A stretch of DNA of 64,000 nucleotides from Hybos culiciformis (lineage: Eukaryota > Arthropoda > Insecta > Diptera > Hybotidae), in contig OZ023273.1 in the NCBI GenBank assembly GCA_964007475.1, positions 10,119,922-10,183,921 on the forward strand. Reading direction: 5' to 3'. Of this stretch, positions 13,290 through 27,900 are shown piece by piece. Each line of letters starts with the position of its first letter. Within the stretch, counting starts at the first letter, position 1. Position numbers and translations under genes: made by a program. The notes under the pieces are model-generated. The model did not search any database. It saw only the letters and a list, made by a program, of their open reading frames with translations, and was not told the DNA's origin.

Positions 13290-16200
13290 TCACGGCAACT
13301 AAAATGAATTGTCAGTTACTAATATCACAAAATTTAATGTGATGAAGTTTATTTGAAGCGTTATTAGTCCAACAAATGAAATAAAAAAAAAGTTGACAAA
13401 TAACCTTACTTTTAGAGACTTTTGCGATGAAACATTTATATCGATAAAACAACATTCGGAATTCATCGATTCATCGAGTGAAGAATACAATAAAGAGCTT
13501 CATTGTCTTAAAAAAAAAAAAAATTTCTCACTTCATTGAGTAAGTAGACGATCCAAGCAACAAACATCTGTTAAAATTATTCAAATAGGACTTGTATTTA
13601 CTGAGAAATTGGAAAAGACGTCCAAGATGGTATCGATCACAACGAAACAGAACCATGTGTATATTTATGATTTCTTTAGTTCGAAAAAAAAAATGTAATT
13701 TTTGATTCCCAATTAACTTTTCTTTTTTTTTTCTTACTTCTTTGAGAATATCTAAAAGGACAACCAAAATTTTTAAAATAGTAAAATAAAATAGAAAAAT
13801 AACTATAGTTTTTCTGTAGTTTGATTCAATATAAATTTAAAAATCATAAGAATTATTTTATTATTATTAGAGACTTTATATAACTAAAATAACCGAAAAA
13901 GTACCACTGAGTAAAGAGTATAATTACTGAAAACCGGCTTTTAAGCATTATACGACTGATGTTTGTGAAAGGAAAATTTAATTATAGAAAATAACAAAAA
14001 TTTGAAGTCATAATTATGTTGTCCGTTCGATATTATATTTTGCATTGAAATTTCAACAAATGTTTATCACAAGAAAAACATTAATTTGATTATAATTTGA
14101 ATTTTTAATGAAAAAGTTTAATTTTATTTGAAAAATAAATTTAGTCTAAGAATTTTTTTTTTTTTTCTTCGAATTCTCTAAGAGTAACTTTTATATGAAT
14201 TAAAAATATATGAATTAAAAAAACAACTAATTAATTAATAACTTTTTATGAAAATAAAAATAAATTAAAAAAAAGGAATAAAATGTTTGTGGTTTTTGAG
14301 TGAGTAAAAATTTGCTATCTTAACAAAAAAAAAAAAATTCCTTGTAATCCATTAATGTTCGACTTTTATTTATGACAATTAAACGAAAATTATGAATAAA
14401 ATTATTACTAGGTATATTAAAAAAAAAAAAAAAAATTTATGGAAAAAAGAAAAATTTCTACTTGAAGCGACGTTTCGATATCTCTCTAGGTAAGTGGCTG
14501 ATAATAGATGGTTAGTGGAGTTTTATATAGGAGGCTAGTTATTTTACTACTAAAAAAAATATATATATTTATATATTTAAAAAATTTTTTTTTTTAGAAT
14601 TGAGTATGTTTTTTTTTTTTCTATAATAATTGATTCATTGTCAAAAAGTATTTATTTCTTAAACAAAATAAATCTTATTTTTATTTACCTTTTTCGAAAA
14701 AAAAAAAAATAATAATTTTAAATATCTAAAATATTCTAATTAAAATATGACGTTTTACATAAAAATTTAATGTGATTTCCTACTTATACTTTTTGTTACT
14801 ACTATGTATTTAAATTGAATGATGAATTGAAGGAGTTTATACTTTTGACAATAAATCGAAAAAAAAAAAAAAAAAAAAAAAAAAGGTTTTATCCATTTTT
14901 ATTTTGTAAACAAAAAGGAAAATCACTACTTGTATTTTAATAAATTTTTTTTTAATATAAAAAATTTTTTTTTTTAACAAAAGATAAAAATAAAAAACTG
15001 ATTTTGTTTAAACATAACTTTAGTAATATAAAATTGTTTTTAATTTTTTTTTTACAAAAAAAAAAAAAAAAAAATAATTTCTTAAATCAAAAATGAAAAA
15101 ATTTTAGTTAACACATTGTGTTATGAATTTATTTTAATATTAGTTTTCTTTAATATTTAAAATCTACATTATTTTTTTTTTTTTTGTTTTTACTTTACTT
15201 GTAGGTTTTTTTTTTTTAGTTTTGTTATTAATTTTTTTTTTTCTATAATTTAGCAAACAAAAAAAAAATCATTTTTTGTTTTATAAAATATTGTCCTTTC
15301 TATTAATATAAATTTTTATTTATTTTTAATGTGACTAAAAAAAAAAAACATTATTTTTTTTTTTTAGATTTTAAATTCTTTACATTTTTTTATTACTTGA
15401 AAATAAAAATTTTTTTTGTTTTTCCTTTCTCAATAATCACATATTCGAGCCCAGTTTTAACTTTTTTGTTAATTTTGCATTATAGGTAGTAATATAATGT
15501 ATTTTTTTTTTTTTTTTGTTTTTACAATGAAAAATATTTCGACTTGAAATGGATAAATTTGATACTGTTTAAAAAAGTGCAAATTTTATGTAATATGTAT
15601 CATCAATCCTCATTCTAATTTAAATTGAAACTAGTCAAGGAAATATATAATGCGATATTGAGGAAATTGTGTATAATATTAAAATGTTGTTCTAATAAGA
15701 TTGTATTTTCGAAAACAGAATGAAATTATAATAAATTTTAAAAAGAGAATTATTTGTTGCCAAAAAAAAAAAAAAGAAGAAATTATGATTAAAAAGAATA
15801 TAAAATGTAGGAGAAAATCTTGTAGGTACATACCTCGGATCATTAGCGATTTTTAATTTATTCTTAAAGATTCATAGAGAAAAAAATTCTTCCAAAAATA
15901 TTTCATTTATTTTTAATTGTTCAAATTTAAAAATTTAAACTTGTTTTAGCTATAGTTTTATATTTATTTAAATTTCCATCTTTCAAATGATATCCGTGTT
16001 AATTTATTTCTTTTCACTTTTTGAATTATTTTTTTAATATTCAACACGATTTAATTGGCTGCTAATGACTTAATCCAACAAAAAAAAAGTAACTACTACT
16101 ATAATACGTTAAAAAATCCGAAATACACCTGGTACAAAATGAAACTGACCAAAAAATGAATAATTAAACATCGAATAGGAGAAATAGGATTCTATATTTC

Positions 16201-18726
16201 TTTTTAATTTATTGGATAGAAAATAATTTAATTTTAAATTTTCAAGTTATATGTATATTATTTTTATTAAAATTGTCTGTACCTTCGGCCATTTGAACTT
16301 TTTCTAGCTTATTTTATGTAGTAGCATTTTCTAAAAAAAACGACCCGAGGTACAAGGTTAGAATGAAAATAGTAATTTAATATAAATTTTGATATTAAAA
16401 AGAAATTTAAACATAAAAAAAATCAGACTATTTCACAATTTTTAATATATAAATGTAAGCATACGAAGAATCAAAAATTAATTAAATTTAAGACATAAGC
16501 TTCAGTTAATCAAGCTTATGAGTAAATATATTTCAATTACCTATATTATACAATTTGTTTAAAAATATTTTCAAAAACAAGTCTATAAGCATTAACAAAA
16601 AAGTATTAAGGATCGTGTCATAATCTTTCTCATACAAATTTACTTTAGACCAAAACAATAATACAAAAAAAATAAAATAAAATATATATATAACTTATCC
16701 TTCACTGGTAAAATTAAAAACAAAAATCAAAATTTTAAATTTTGTGATTTAGAAACTATATAATATATTTATTTTGTTAAAAGTATTTCTTTTTAATTTT
16801 AACTTACAAGTAAAAAATTTCTTTTATATGCGTAAATCGATATCAGTACTTTTTTAAGTTGCCAATAATAAAATTCTTAAAATTTTTTTTTTATTTAGTT
16901 TACGTAGTTAATAATAAAATATTTATATAACATAGTAAAAAAATAAATTTAATAATCAATTTTTTTTTATTTTATACACATTTTTTTTTAATGAATGTAC
17001 GTTTGTCACCAATTTTTTTATTTTTTTCTAGTTTTTTAAATTTATTTTCGTATTTAAGGGTATATTTTAAGAGACCAAAAACTTATCCAAATTATGGAAA
17101 TCAGTCAAAATTTTTCTTTAAAATATTTAATTTTTTTTTTGTCAATTTTTTAAAATTTATTTTTAATTATCTTTCCTTTTTTATTAATAAATAGAAATAA
17201 AAAAATAAAATAAAAAAAATATTAATTAAAATTTAAAAATGCCATATTATACAAATATGAAATTGATTTTTTATATTTCATATTTAAAATCTTTTCTAAG
17301 AATTTTGACAGAATGTAGGTACCAGAATGTAGGTACTTAATTCAAAGAAGAATTTGAATTTTTATATTCAAAGACTTCTTAAATTAAAAAAAAAAGTTTT
17401 AAACATTATTTATTAGTGTACACATACAAATATAAAGGTCAAACTATGAATTTTTTTTTGACAGCTCTTAAATTTAAAATTGATGAAAAAGTATTAAAAA
17501 GTAAAATTTGTTGTTTTATTAAAAAAAGGTAATTAAAAAATATTTTAAAGATAATTTTAATGATAATTAAAAAAAAAAACTATTTAAACTGCTTTCAAAG
17601 TAAAAATATTTAGTATGAGAATTAATTCATTTAATTGTTTATTTTTGAAAATAAATAAGATTCAAATTATTCAAGGATGTATAATATGACATTTGTTTAA
17701 AAAGTTGAAATAGTTTTAAATGAGTTTTGCAGTTAAAAATCGCTGAGAAAGTATATATTGTACTGTAAAAAAAATAATAATCGTTCTATAAAATATTACA
17801 AAAGTTTCTTGAATGTTTTAATACTTAAAAAAAATTTTAACAATTAAAAAAAACGATTTAAAAAACATAATAAACAAAACAAATTATAATATTAGCACTT
17901 TGCACAAGAACAGAAATGTTTGTAACAAATTTCATCACCGAAAAAATTTATAAACAAGATAATATAAATATTAATAATTAGCTAAAAAAAAAAAAAGTAG
18001 AATATTTTGTAATTATTTTTTTGATATAGAACGATAAATTTCACATACAATTTATTTGTATTGCCAAATTTTTATTTGTTTAGATTTTAGAAAATTAAAT
18101 TAATTTTTTTTTCTAGTATGCAAAATAGTAATAGTATTTTTCGTAATCATAATCACTGAATATGGTGTAATTGTATTACTTTTCGTCAAGTAGCAAAATT
18201 TATAATACAAATCATTATTATTTTGGGTAATACAATACTTATAAAAAAATCTATGAATAGATCAACCATTTTTAATAAATTTTATGCACCACATATTGTA
18301 AATTTACTATAAAAAATTTTTTGATTGGAAGAATTTGTATTTTAATAAAGAAAAAAGTAGAAATTTTTATAATAATAAAATTTTTAAAGGAAATTTATTT
18401 AAAAAAAAACAGTATTGTTTAAAACATAAAGTTATACATAAAATTTTTTTACATATTAATGAACAAAAATAATATTAAAATTTTCAATCATAAATTTTCT
18501 TAAAATATAGTTTCTAAGTGGTATTCACATAAATTTGTTTTTCTAAAACAATCATTTTTATCAATGTAATTTTTTTTCTCGTATAAATATGTACAAATTT
18601 GCGCATTTTTTGACAAAAAAAAAACTTAATTAAAATAATTGACAAAAAAAGAAAGATTTGTTAAATTTCAAAAATGTTTTAAAAAGAAAAATAATTTCAT
18701 TTTCAAAATTTAAAAAAAAAAAAAAT
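13290..18726. other. Syp 3' side: probable 3' UTR and flank
   Basis: This stretch lies directly downstream of the Syp stop on the minus strand. It is AT-rich with many TTTATT (AATAAA on the transcript strand), too many to choose a poly(A) site. It holds T/A runs (for example A26 at 14859-14884) and no gene. The two frames at 13299-13490 and 13528-13767 have somewhat balanced composition but no recognisable domain. A short GTACCTTCGG / CCCGAGGTAC inverted pair sits at about 16280-16352. Confidence 0.5.
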
Positions 18727-18911
18727 TTAAGTCCATGCTGGATAAGTATCGGTATACCATTGTTCTCCATTGGTTCCCAAGGGTTGTTGAGGTAATGGTT
18801 GAGTACCCCAGTTTCCTAAAACACCACCATTTCCTATTAAGCCGCTTGCGTAACGTCGCTTAGAATCTCCAGGATTTTGGTGACCTCCATCAAATTTTCG
18901 TTTACCGACTA
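18727..18911 (-). CDS. Syp: Syp terminal coding exon 11
   Basis: The exon encodes [20 protein letters not shown], a Gly/Asn-rich stretch, [13 protein letters not shown] and the C-terminus [10 protein letters not shown], with TAA at 18729-18727. [16 protein letters not shown] and NWG.QP..QQPL are hallmarks of the Syncrip C-terminus, and the KRK/KRR pair looks like a nuclear localisation signal. The acceptor is a tandem TAGTAG: entry at 18908 gives one Val before GKRK and entry at 18911 gives two, both in frame with exon 10. Confidence 0.93.
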
Positions 18912-21900
18912 CTACAATATTGATGAAAAGAAGAAAATATATAATTTTTTTTTTTTAATTTAAAGTTATTATTGAATAAAGAAGTTTTTTTTTAATAACG
19001 ATATTAGATTAAAATTAAACATATATCGATCAGTATCATATATGTTGTTTATTATTTAGTTAAAATATTAATGTATGTATCTGGAAAATTTGTAGTGGTT
19101 TATAGATTTAGCTTCCTAAGGCAATCTCTACTTTGAAATGTTAAACAATAAAAAATAAAGAAATATTAATGATTCAAATATGAAACTGATCGATTCCTAT
19201 ATTTGTGAAATAAACAGAAAAAACATTAATGAAATCATCCAAAAAAATTTACTGAAATACATTTTAAAGAATACTAACAGCAATTCACCGGATATTATGA
19301 AAAATAAGTTTAATATAATAGAAAATCAAGTAAAGCTATCATATTTTTCTTTGATTATTTTTAAAAAGAAAAACTAACTACTACTAATACCTGCTGCAGT
19401 TTTATTTTTAATTTTAAAATATGGTACCTCGGGTTTATTAAAAAAATGTAATGAAATTTTGAAATAAGTACATTTTTTTTTATAAAATTAGAATCTTTTT
19501 TTTTATTAAAGAATATTTAAAAAAATGGAAATTATCTGACCCATTGACAATGTATAGCAGTTAACAGTCTTAACTCGTCATTATACAACACAAACCCACA
19601 ATTTGATTGAAAAGTGTATATAACAAATCAATAAACATTTTTAGATGAAATCAAACTATTAAAAAAAAAAAAAATCTAATTAACTAATCAAATTAACATA
19701 AGAAAAAATTACCTAAGAAAATTTTGATTTATCATAATTAAAAATAAATTCTAATTATACACAGAACAAATATAATAAATAATTTTTCATTTTGGAAAAT
19801 CTTGATAAATTGTTAATCGTTTAAATTTATTTTGTTTTTTTTTTTTGAATTTTTGATTCTTGAGCTTTTTTTTTGTTTTGAGTTATGCATAAGTTCCTAT
19901 CGATGCTAAAAATTTAGAAATTATTTTGATTTAATGAATAAATGTAAAAAATAAGTTAATTAATTAAACAAAATAATAATGAATGATTCAGTACTGTTTT
20001 TAAATGAAGTTCAATAATATTTTTAGCGCAAAACGTTTTTGATGTGTAGATATTAAATAAAAATAAAAGCAATAAAATATATACATTAAGCAAACATAAG
20101 ACAATTTTTAATGAGATTACAAGTACCATTAATAAATGAAAATTTGAAATTAAAAACAAACACTTTCATAAAAAAACAGTACAATAAGAAAAAAAAAATT
20201 AAGATTATATACCTAATAGTTTTTGCTATTTTAACGAATTTGTAATTCGACAGTTTGTAATGGCGTTTCAATTTAATTATGTGCCAAATTTTGAACCTGT
20301 CTTACAACAACCGACACCAAAAATTAATAATATTATGTATTGTATACTATATATCACAATTTTATTTGTTTTCGCAATCTTAATTTTAAAGAAAAATTTC
20401 TTGAAATTCTTTGAATGATATTCGAAACTGCTGTCTTTTTTTAAAAAGAAATATTTTAATAATAATAATAATATTTAAAGGACGGGAAACGAAAGTTTAG
20501 TAAAAATAGTTGCTACTAGCTTAACAATCAATTTCAATGTTTATCGCAGTAATATTTTCTTTTTAAAATAAATAGCAACAACTATTAAGCATATTTAAGA
20601 AAAATAAAAACATAAAACGAAACATAATATTGTTTTAGGAATATTTTTTACAAAAAATTTTATATATTAACATATATATTTGCATTAGGAAAATTAATTT
20701 TAATTTAAAAAAATAATGAATATTTATCATATAATATGTATTTAGAAAATTTAAAATTATTAATGAATCGATTAGTATTTTTTTTTTAAAATCATAAACA
20801 AGACTTTCCATATAACGTTGTGTGTTCAAAAAATTAATTAAGGAAATGAAACAAAATAATAACCAAATTCAGTTTAAAAAAAAAAAAAAATTTAATGATT
20901 GGTTAGCAAAAAGCAGGATTTATTAAAAACTTTTTATATAAATGTGATTATTTGAATATATATAGCAGTTAAATAAAAAAAATATTTAGCATGTGCAATC
21001 GCAATTATTATTATTATTCTTTTTTTTTAATAAAATAGCAAAATAAATGCAATTCTATTAAAAAAAAAAAATTTATATTTTGATAAACTTGAAAAATTCA
21101 TGGAGTGAATTTTAAAATATTTATACAATCATTAATACATAAATTTAACATTTATTAAAAAAAAATAAGTTTGAAACATTTTATGACATGACTTATTAGA
21201 ATATAGTCAAAAGAAAAATGTTTTTTTTTTTTTTTAATTAAAAACAACCAAAATTTTATAATATTATACTTTTCATCCAATAAAAATTTGCAAAAAAAAA
21301 AAAGAAAAAATACAAAATCTCCAAAATAGACATTAACAGCAGATTAATTAATTGAATAAAAAGCCCCACAAATTCTATTTTTTTTTTTTTTCTCTTTTTT
21401 CAAATCTTATTTTCCAATATCATTATCTAAATAAAAAAAAAATTAAAATTCTATTAAGATTTTGATTTAAAATTTTGTATCTATTTAATTTCGGGAAAAT
21501 TATAATAAATTTAGATATTCATTCATATTAATAACAGTTTTTATTATTTCTTATATTTTCGAGCTAAAAGTTTTTTTTTCATAATTTTCAAAATATTTCT
21601 GGCTAATATTGGTTTACCAAAAAAATTGGTATTTTGACATTTTGATCTGCACATTCTGTACGTTTATTTTGATATCAGAGAGATAATCTTCATCAATGCT
21701 TACTTCTTCACTTATTGTCCAAATACTGTATAAAATCTAAATAAATACTAAAATCTTCGAAAACACCAAAAATTATACTCGTTTTCTTTTAATTATTATA
21801 ATAATTAGTTATACTTTCGTATTATGAGCTACAAAATGTAGACTTTACACAGAAAGAAATATTTTTTTTTTAATTTTATACTAATCGATTCATTTTATGT

Positions 21901-24900
21901 AATAAAAACAGGAAATATCATTTAAATGTACTGTCCTTTTTCAGTTCTTATAAAATTATATGTATATAATGGTCATAAATAATGACTTTTAAATTAATTA
22001 TTTTAAGATCGTAGTTATTATTATTAACATAAGGGTGTAGAGAAAATTAAAATTTTTGAAGTTTTATTTTGCGTTTATCATTTTTAGTTAGGAATAATAA
22101 GTATAATAAAAAAAAAGAATAGGATGATTTGAATTTTTTTTATTGGTTTAATTTTCGAAATTGGGCGTATTTAATTAAACTATTATTCTAAATTTTCTCT
22201 CCCCCTCTTTATCTGTAAATTTATCCAAAATGGTAAATCTATAAAAAATTAAATTTAGATAAAATTTTTTGTTCTATACTCAATTCAGCGGAACACGTTT
22301 AAAAATGTTTGTCAAATATTTTTATATTATTCATGAAAGTAAGAAAATTTATAAAATATGCATGCACAAAATTTTTATTACGAATTTTTTCAACGATAAA
22401 TTTTCGATGATTATTATCAGAAAATTATGAATTTCAAAATTACATAAACAAAATTAATAATTAAAAATAAAATATATATTACGATACTAAAAAATTCAGA
22501 AAAAACATGTAAAGTTCAGATTTATAAAGCAAATATAAGAGAACAAATGGAACAAATCTTATGATAAATACACGAATTACGTATTACGAATTTTAATTTA
22601 TATTCAACTAACAATTATTGTGAGACCTTTCGAATCTCATTCATTATTTTTTTAATATTGATTTTAATTTATTTTCAAAAAAAATTAAATATATATAAAC
22701 TAATAAAAAATATATATAATAATTACTTGACACAATTAATTTATAAATTTAAAAAAAATATATAAAGATTACTGTCATTTTAGAAGAAAAAAAATAAATT
22801 CTTGTCTCACCTGGTAAATTTTGTGGCGGCTTGGCGCGCTGGGTGCCACGACCGTTGGGACGAATTTGAGCCGCCCCACGGACCCCCCCGGTTGTTGCCA
22901 GAGCCCCCACGGTGGCCCCCCGTTGAGCCACCGCCGCCGCCACTGCTGGTGGGGCCCCCGGACGATTGATGTTGCCACGGAGCCCAACGGTTCGGCCACG
23001 CGCCGTGATTCCAGGCCCATGACCAACCCCCTATTTTATTTTATTTTCAATTTTATAATTTTTTTTTTTTATTACATTATTGTATTGTATTTTTTTATTA
23101 TTATTATAGTCATTTTCAATTGATTCAAATTAGTTTTTGGTAGATTTGGTTGTTTGTTTTGTTTGTTTATTTTATTTAGTTAACAATTTTAGTTTATTTT
23201 GATGATGAAAAACCAATATTGATTATCAAAATGCACCGATAAACATAAAATAAAAAAGAAAATAAAAAAAATCGAAAAAAAACTGCGTTAGAATAATATA
23301 TTAATAATAAAGAATAAAATTATAAAATCATGAATAGACAAATATAAAAATTTTACTGACTGTAAAATTTTGTATTTCATTTATGCAAAAAAAAAAAAAA
23401 AAATTTAATTTATTTCTTGAAAATGTTCATTGAAAATTAATATATTATTGAATTCAATTTTGAAGCAAAAATTTGTTTAAATTTTGTTAAATTTACTTAA
23501 TAATGGGCAAAAAAAATTTATAAACTTTCGAAAAATCTACTTTTGTTACCTTTTTATGAAATTTTTTATATTTGTATAAATTTATTAAAAAAGTCTCTTC
23601 CAAGATACTACTTGCTTGAAATATATGCATAAATAAACACAAAATTTTATTATCAGCTAATAATAATATAAAAAAGGAAAAAAAATTATATGGTAAATTA
23701 TGTACCTCATAAATACCATAAATGGGTTCGTTTGGTCCATCCTAACAAACACACAATACACAAAATTTTTTTAATTTCATTAAAAAAAAAAAACATAAGA
23801 TTTTTAAATAAATTAATGTGAACAAGAAACTTAAACAAACGTAAAAAAACTAGAAAAAGGAATAATTCATAATTATTGTATCGATAATTTTCAATTGAAC
23901 ATCATATGAGTAAAATTTAGCGAATGAACGCTCTTTTTATATAGAATCATTATCAATACAATTTACACTAAAAACTAAACTGTATAAGAGTTGTTAATCT
24001 TTAAAAAATTTCAATAATTAAAATGAAGTATTAATTCTTTTATAAATAGTCAACTATTTGGGAAGTATTCAATCGAAAATTTAATGACAAGATTCTTAAA
24101 AACAAATTTCGAAAAATTTTTCTTCAAAAAAAGGATGATTAGAATGGATTTTATTTATGATTAATAATTATGAAAAATAGTTAAAAAAAAAATATATAAT
24201 TCGAAAGAAAAATATATACTTTAAGTAAGTGTGTTGTGTGTGTTTTTTTTTTGGAAAAGCTATAGATTTTTGATTTTGTATTTTATTTTTTTTTTTTTTT
24301 TGCAAATTGCTTCTTTTTTTTTTTTGGAAAAAAAAAAAACAAAAACTTGCAACTTGTTTCCTACCAATTTAAGAAAGAATTTCTCTTAAAATAAATAAAT
24401 ACAAATGTTGCTGTTGTGGGTATATTATTTTGTTGTTTTTATGCTTTGCGATTGAACATTATAAAAACTTTTTTTTTTTTTTAGTTCTTTAAAACAAAAA
24501 ATTATGTGGAATATTTTATTAATATTGAAGGAAATATAAATTAAAAAAAAAAAATTTATTTTTTTTTTTTTTTTTAGTAAAAATTGTTTTTAGTAGGTAC
24601 AATAAAAATGTGTTATTTGTTTGAATTTCTACAAGCACAGGTTTTTACAGCTTATAATATTGTGTAGTTAATAAATAATGTTTGATTTTAATTTTTACAA
24701 TTTAATGTTAGTAAAATCTAAAAAAAATTATTTAATGCTTATAAGCGGGGGGAATGGGTGGGAAGAATACATGTTAGTTTTACATTAACTGATTCCAAAT
24801 TTTAGGTTGTAAATTATAATTTAATTAAAACGAATAATAACACTAATTCAATTTGTTTTTTTTTTAGTCAGCAAAACGATGATTGGTTTGAAGAACTGAA

Positions 24901-27900
24901 GTTGTGTCAATGAAGATAAAAATTAAAGAAAAGATCAGAAAATGGAAATTTTTTTAACATTTTATGATTGAATAGGTATATTTAACATATTGGCTTCATT
25001 TTGTTCACAATGATGATCCACATAAAAGAATTTTTTCAACGATATTTTTATTCATCATTCGAAGATATTACCTTAATTATTAATTCTATTTGAAAAAGTG
25101 TCATTATTATTTTAATTATGTACTTAACTATTTTCAGAAATGTGATGAATTTGTTTATGTATATATTATTTAAAAAATTAAAATATTATGTAAATAAAAT
25201 TTATGAATAAAATAATTATAAGCGAAAAAGCAATGCAAAAAGCATAAAATTATAAGCATATAAATTAAAAAAAAAAATAAAATAAAATAAAAAGCGAAAG
25301 CATTATAACAAAACCATTTAAAAAATATTTTTGTTTTCGTGGTTAAATAAATATAACATATTATATTATATGATGTATATTATAATAAAATGAAATACAC
25401 AGTGACATACGATGAATTGAGAATTAGATGTTTACGACAACTATTTTTCAAATTGAAAAAGGTTGAATTAATATGTGTTCCGGTCATTATGCACAACATG
25501 AATTAATTATGTGTTCCAGTTATTATGCACAATATTGATAACCCTATAATATAAGTTCAAGGTATTTACCTAAAGTTTAAATTCCTTATAATTTTATTCT
25601 TATTGTTAAGAATAACATTTTGATAATGATATAATTTCTAATTATGAACTTAAATAAAATAAAATTCATTATACAGCAGAACAAATCACATCTTTTATTT
25701 TAACATCAAAAAATAATATCTATTAAATTATATGTCTGTCGGTTCAGCCAGTTAACAATTAAATATATTTTTTTAAATTGAATTTAAATCTTAAATTTGT
25801 CGTAAACATCATTAAATATTGTTTTAGTTAAAATATTAAATGATTTTTATTTGTCTTCCAAGTTGTTATATACAATTTTTATTTATATTTTAATTCCCGC
25901 CCCGGCCTGTCATTATTCCGAATATTTAGGATTCCCAGGATTTCAAGATTAATATTAATTTCTGAATTATGTAAACCAATTGAAAATTTTAAAAACTAAA
26001 ATAAACGGAATTTAACAAAATTAAAAAAAATGTAAGAAAAAAGTAATTAATAATTAAAGTAAATAAAATGATGACCCACCACATTGTTATTTCTTGTCGT
26101 TCTTTGTGGGCCACCGGATCCTCCGGGTGGTGAAATTCCGCCAGGTGGATAATCAAAGAAATATTCTCCTCCGTAATATTCATCATAAAAACTTTCATTA
26201 TATCCACCACGATAATCAGAATAGCCATAAAAGTCATAGTCGTAATCTACAAATTAAAGTTCTTGTTTTTCGCCTTTTGTTTCAATAGGATATTTATTTG
26301 TTTTTTTGTTTTAAGACATTTTTGTTTAATATTTTATTTTTAATATTTTTTTGTTTACAAATTTGATTATAACTTTTTGACTTAATCAAATTAATCAAAA
26401 CTAATAAAAATTCACATTATTAAATTTCAATTTATTGAATTTTTATTTATTTTTTTTTTTCAATAATATTTTAATAACAAAATGACGGCAATATAACACA
26501 ATTTGGCTCATTTACAAATTTTTACAATTTGCGCTACTTTACAAAATTATTTATTTTCTTCTAATACTTGATAAAAATAATATTTATGTAAAATGTATTA
26601 AATTACTTAATTTCGAAATTATATTTCAAACACATTAGGTATGCAGGATTAGAAGTTATCTCATAAGATGTCATTGTAATCAATTTAACACAAACAGTAA
26701 TAGTAGAATATTATTGTAAAAAAAGTAAAGTTAAATCAATTTTTCTTTCTACCGAATATTATGTACAGTAGTTACCTAAACAAACATATGTAATTTTTAT
26801 GAGACCCTTTGTTTAATTATGTACTGAAATATGACCACTCACACTATCTGACTTACAGTGATTGAATATTTTAATCATTATCACCAGATTTTTGTCCAAA
26901 ATTTATAGTACTTTTCTTTGTACTTTTCAATATCGATATCACTTTATTGACAAATAGAGTTATTGATTAGGTAACACATATATGAAGTACATATAAACGA
27001 AATTTGACACCAACACAATTAAAGCACAAATAAAAATTAAAGATTTTTTTGAAAATAATTCATACATCATCAAACGTCATAAAAACCAGAAATGTTTAAA
27101 CATATAAGATAAAATAAAAATAAACTAATAATTTTAATATTAATTATGTTGAACGTTATTATGAAATCTAGTTCCGTATATTAAAAAAAAAAAAAAACCT
27201 AGATTTTTATATCTTTTTTGGAATTTTTAAAAATATTAAGTATTTCAATAAAACCTGATGTGTTTGAATTTATTTCTCTATATAATCTTTTTTATAACAA
27301 AAATGACATGCCGGGAAAGAACTACACTTTTTATGAAATAACTTACCTGAATTTTAAAAATTTAATTTAAAAAAAAAACATAATAAATAAAATTTACTTT
27401 ATCATACTAGTAAATTTTACAGTCATGCAAAAGTGAGAAAAAAAACAACAAATTAATTTAGATAAACTAAAATTTTGTTAGAAAAAAGTATGCAGCTAAT
27501 CCAAGTTCAATAATTTTTATAAATAAATGTGCACAATTTTAAATTTTATATTAAAAGAAAACATTTAACATGCTTTAATGATAAAAAAAAAAAATTTCGC
27601 AGGAAAACGAAAAAAAAAAACAAAACAGGAAAAGGATTATGTACAAAACAATATGGGAATAGCTTTGGCAGGTGTAAACTATATATATAAAAAATTTTAT
27701 AATAAAATATTGTAGTGTTTTTTTTTTTTTTAAAACCAATTCATATATTATATGAATGAAACAAAAATTATCTATACTTCTAAAAAAAATAAATAGTTAA
27801 TGTAATTTTTAGAAATAATAATCGAATAAAAAACATATATATTGAAGAAATGTACTGCAATCCAATATTAAAGATAATAAAATTATACATAATATAAGGA

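Larger units (their letters stand above)
23031..26079 (-). other. Syp introns around the micro-exon
   Basis: Apart from the micro-exon at 23706-23741, this is AT-rich intron. It includes a two-copy tandem repeat at 25465-25535 and isolated GC patches (GCGGGGGGAATGGGTGGG near 24744 and CCCGCCCCGGCC near 25897) with no splice sites that would make them exons. Confidence 0.6.

Noticed and set aside
21630..21745. Minus-strand frame [20 protein letters not shown] in intron 10, as an alternative Syp exon
   Set aside because: An acceptor (TTATACAG) exists, but in the exon 10 phase it hits a stop after a few codons, and there is no donor; no family similarity is recognised.
22821..23123. 100-codon + strand frame over the GC-rich exon
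   Set aside because: It is the antisense shadow of Syp exon 10; GC-rich DNA leaves few stops in any frame.
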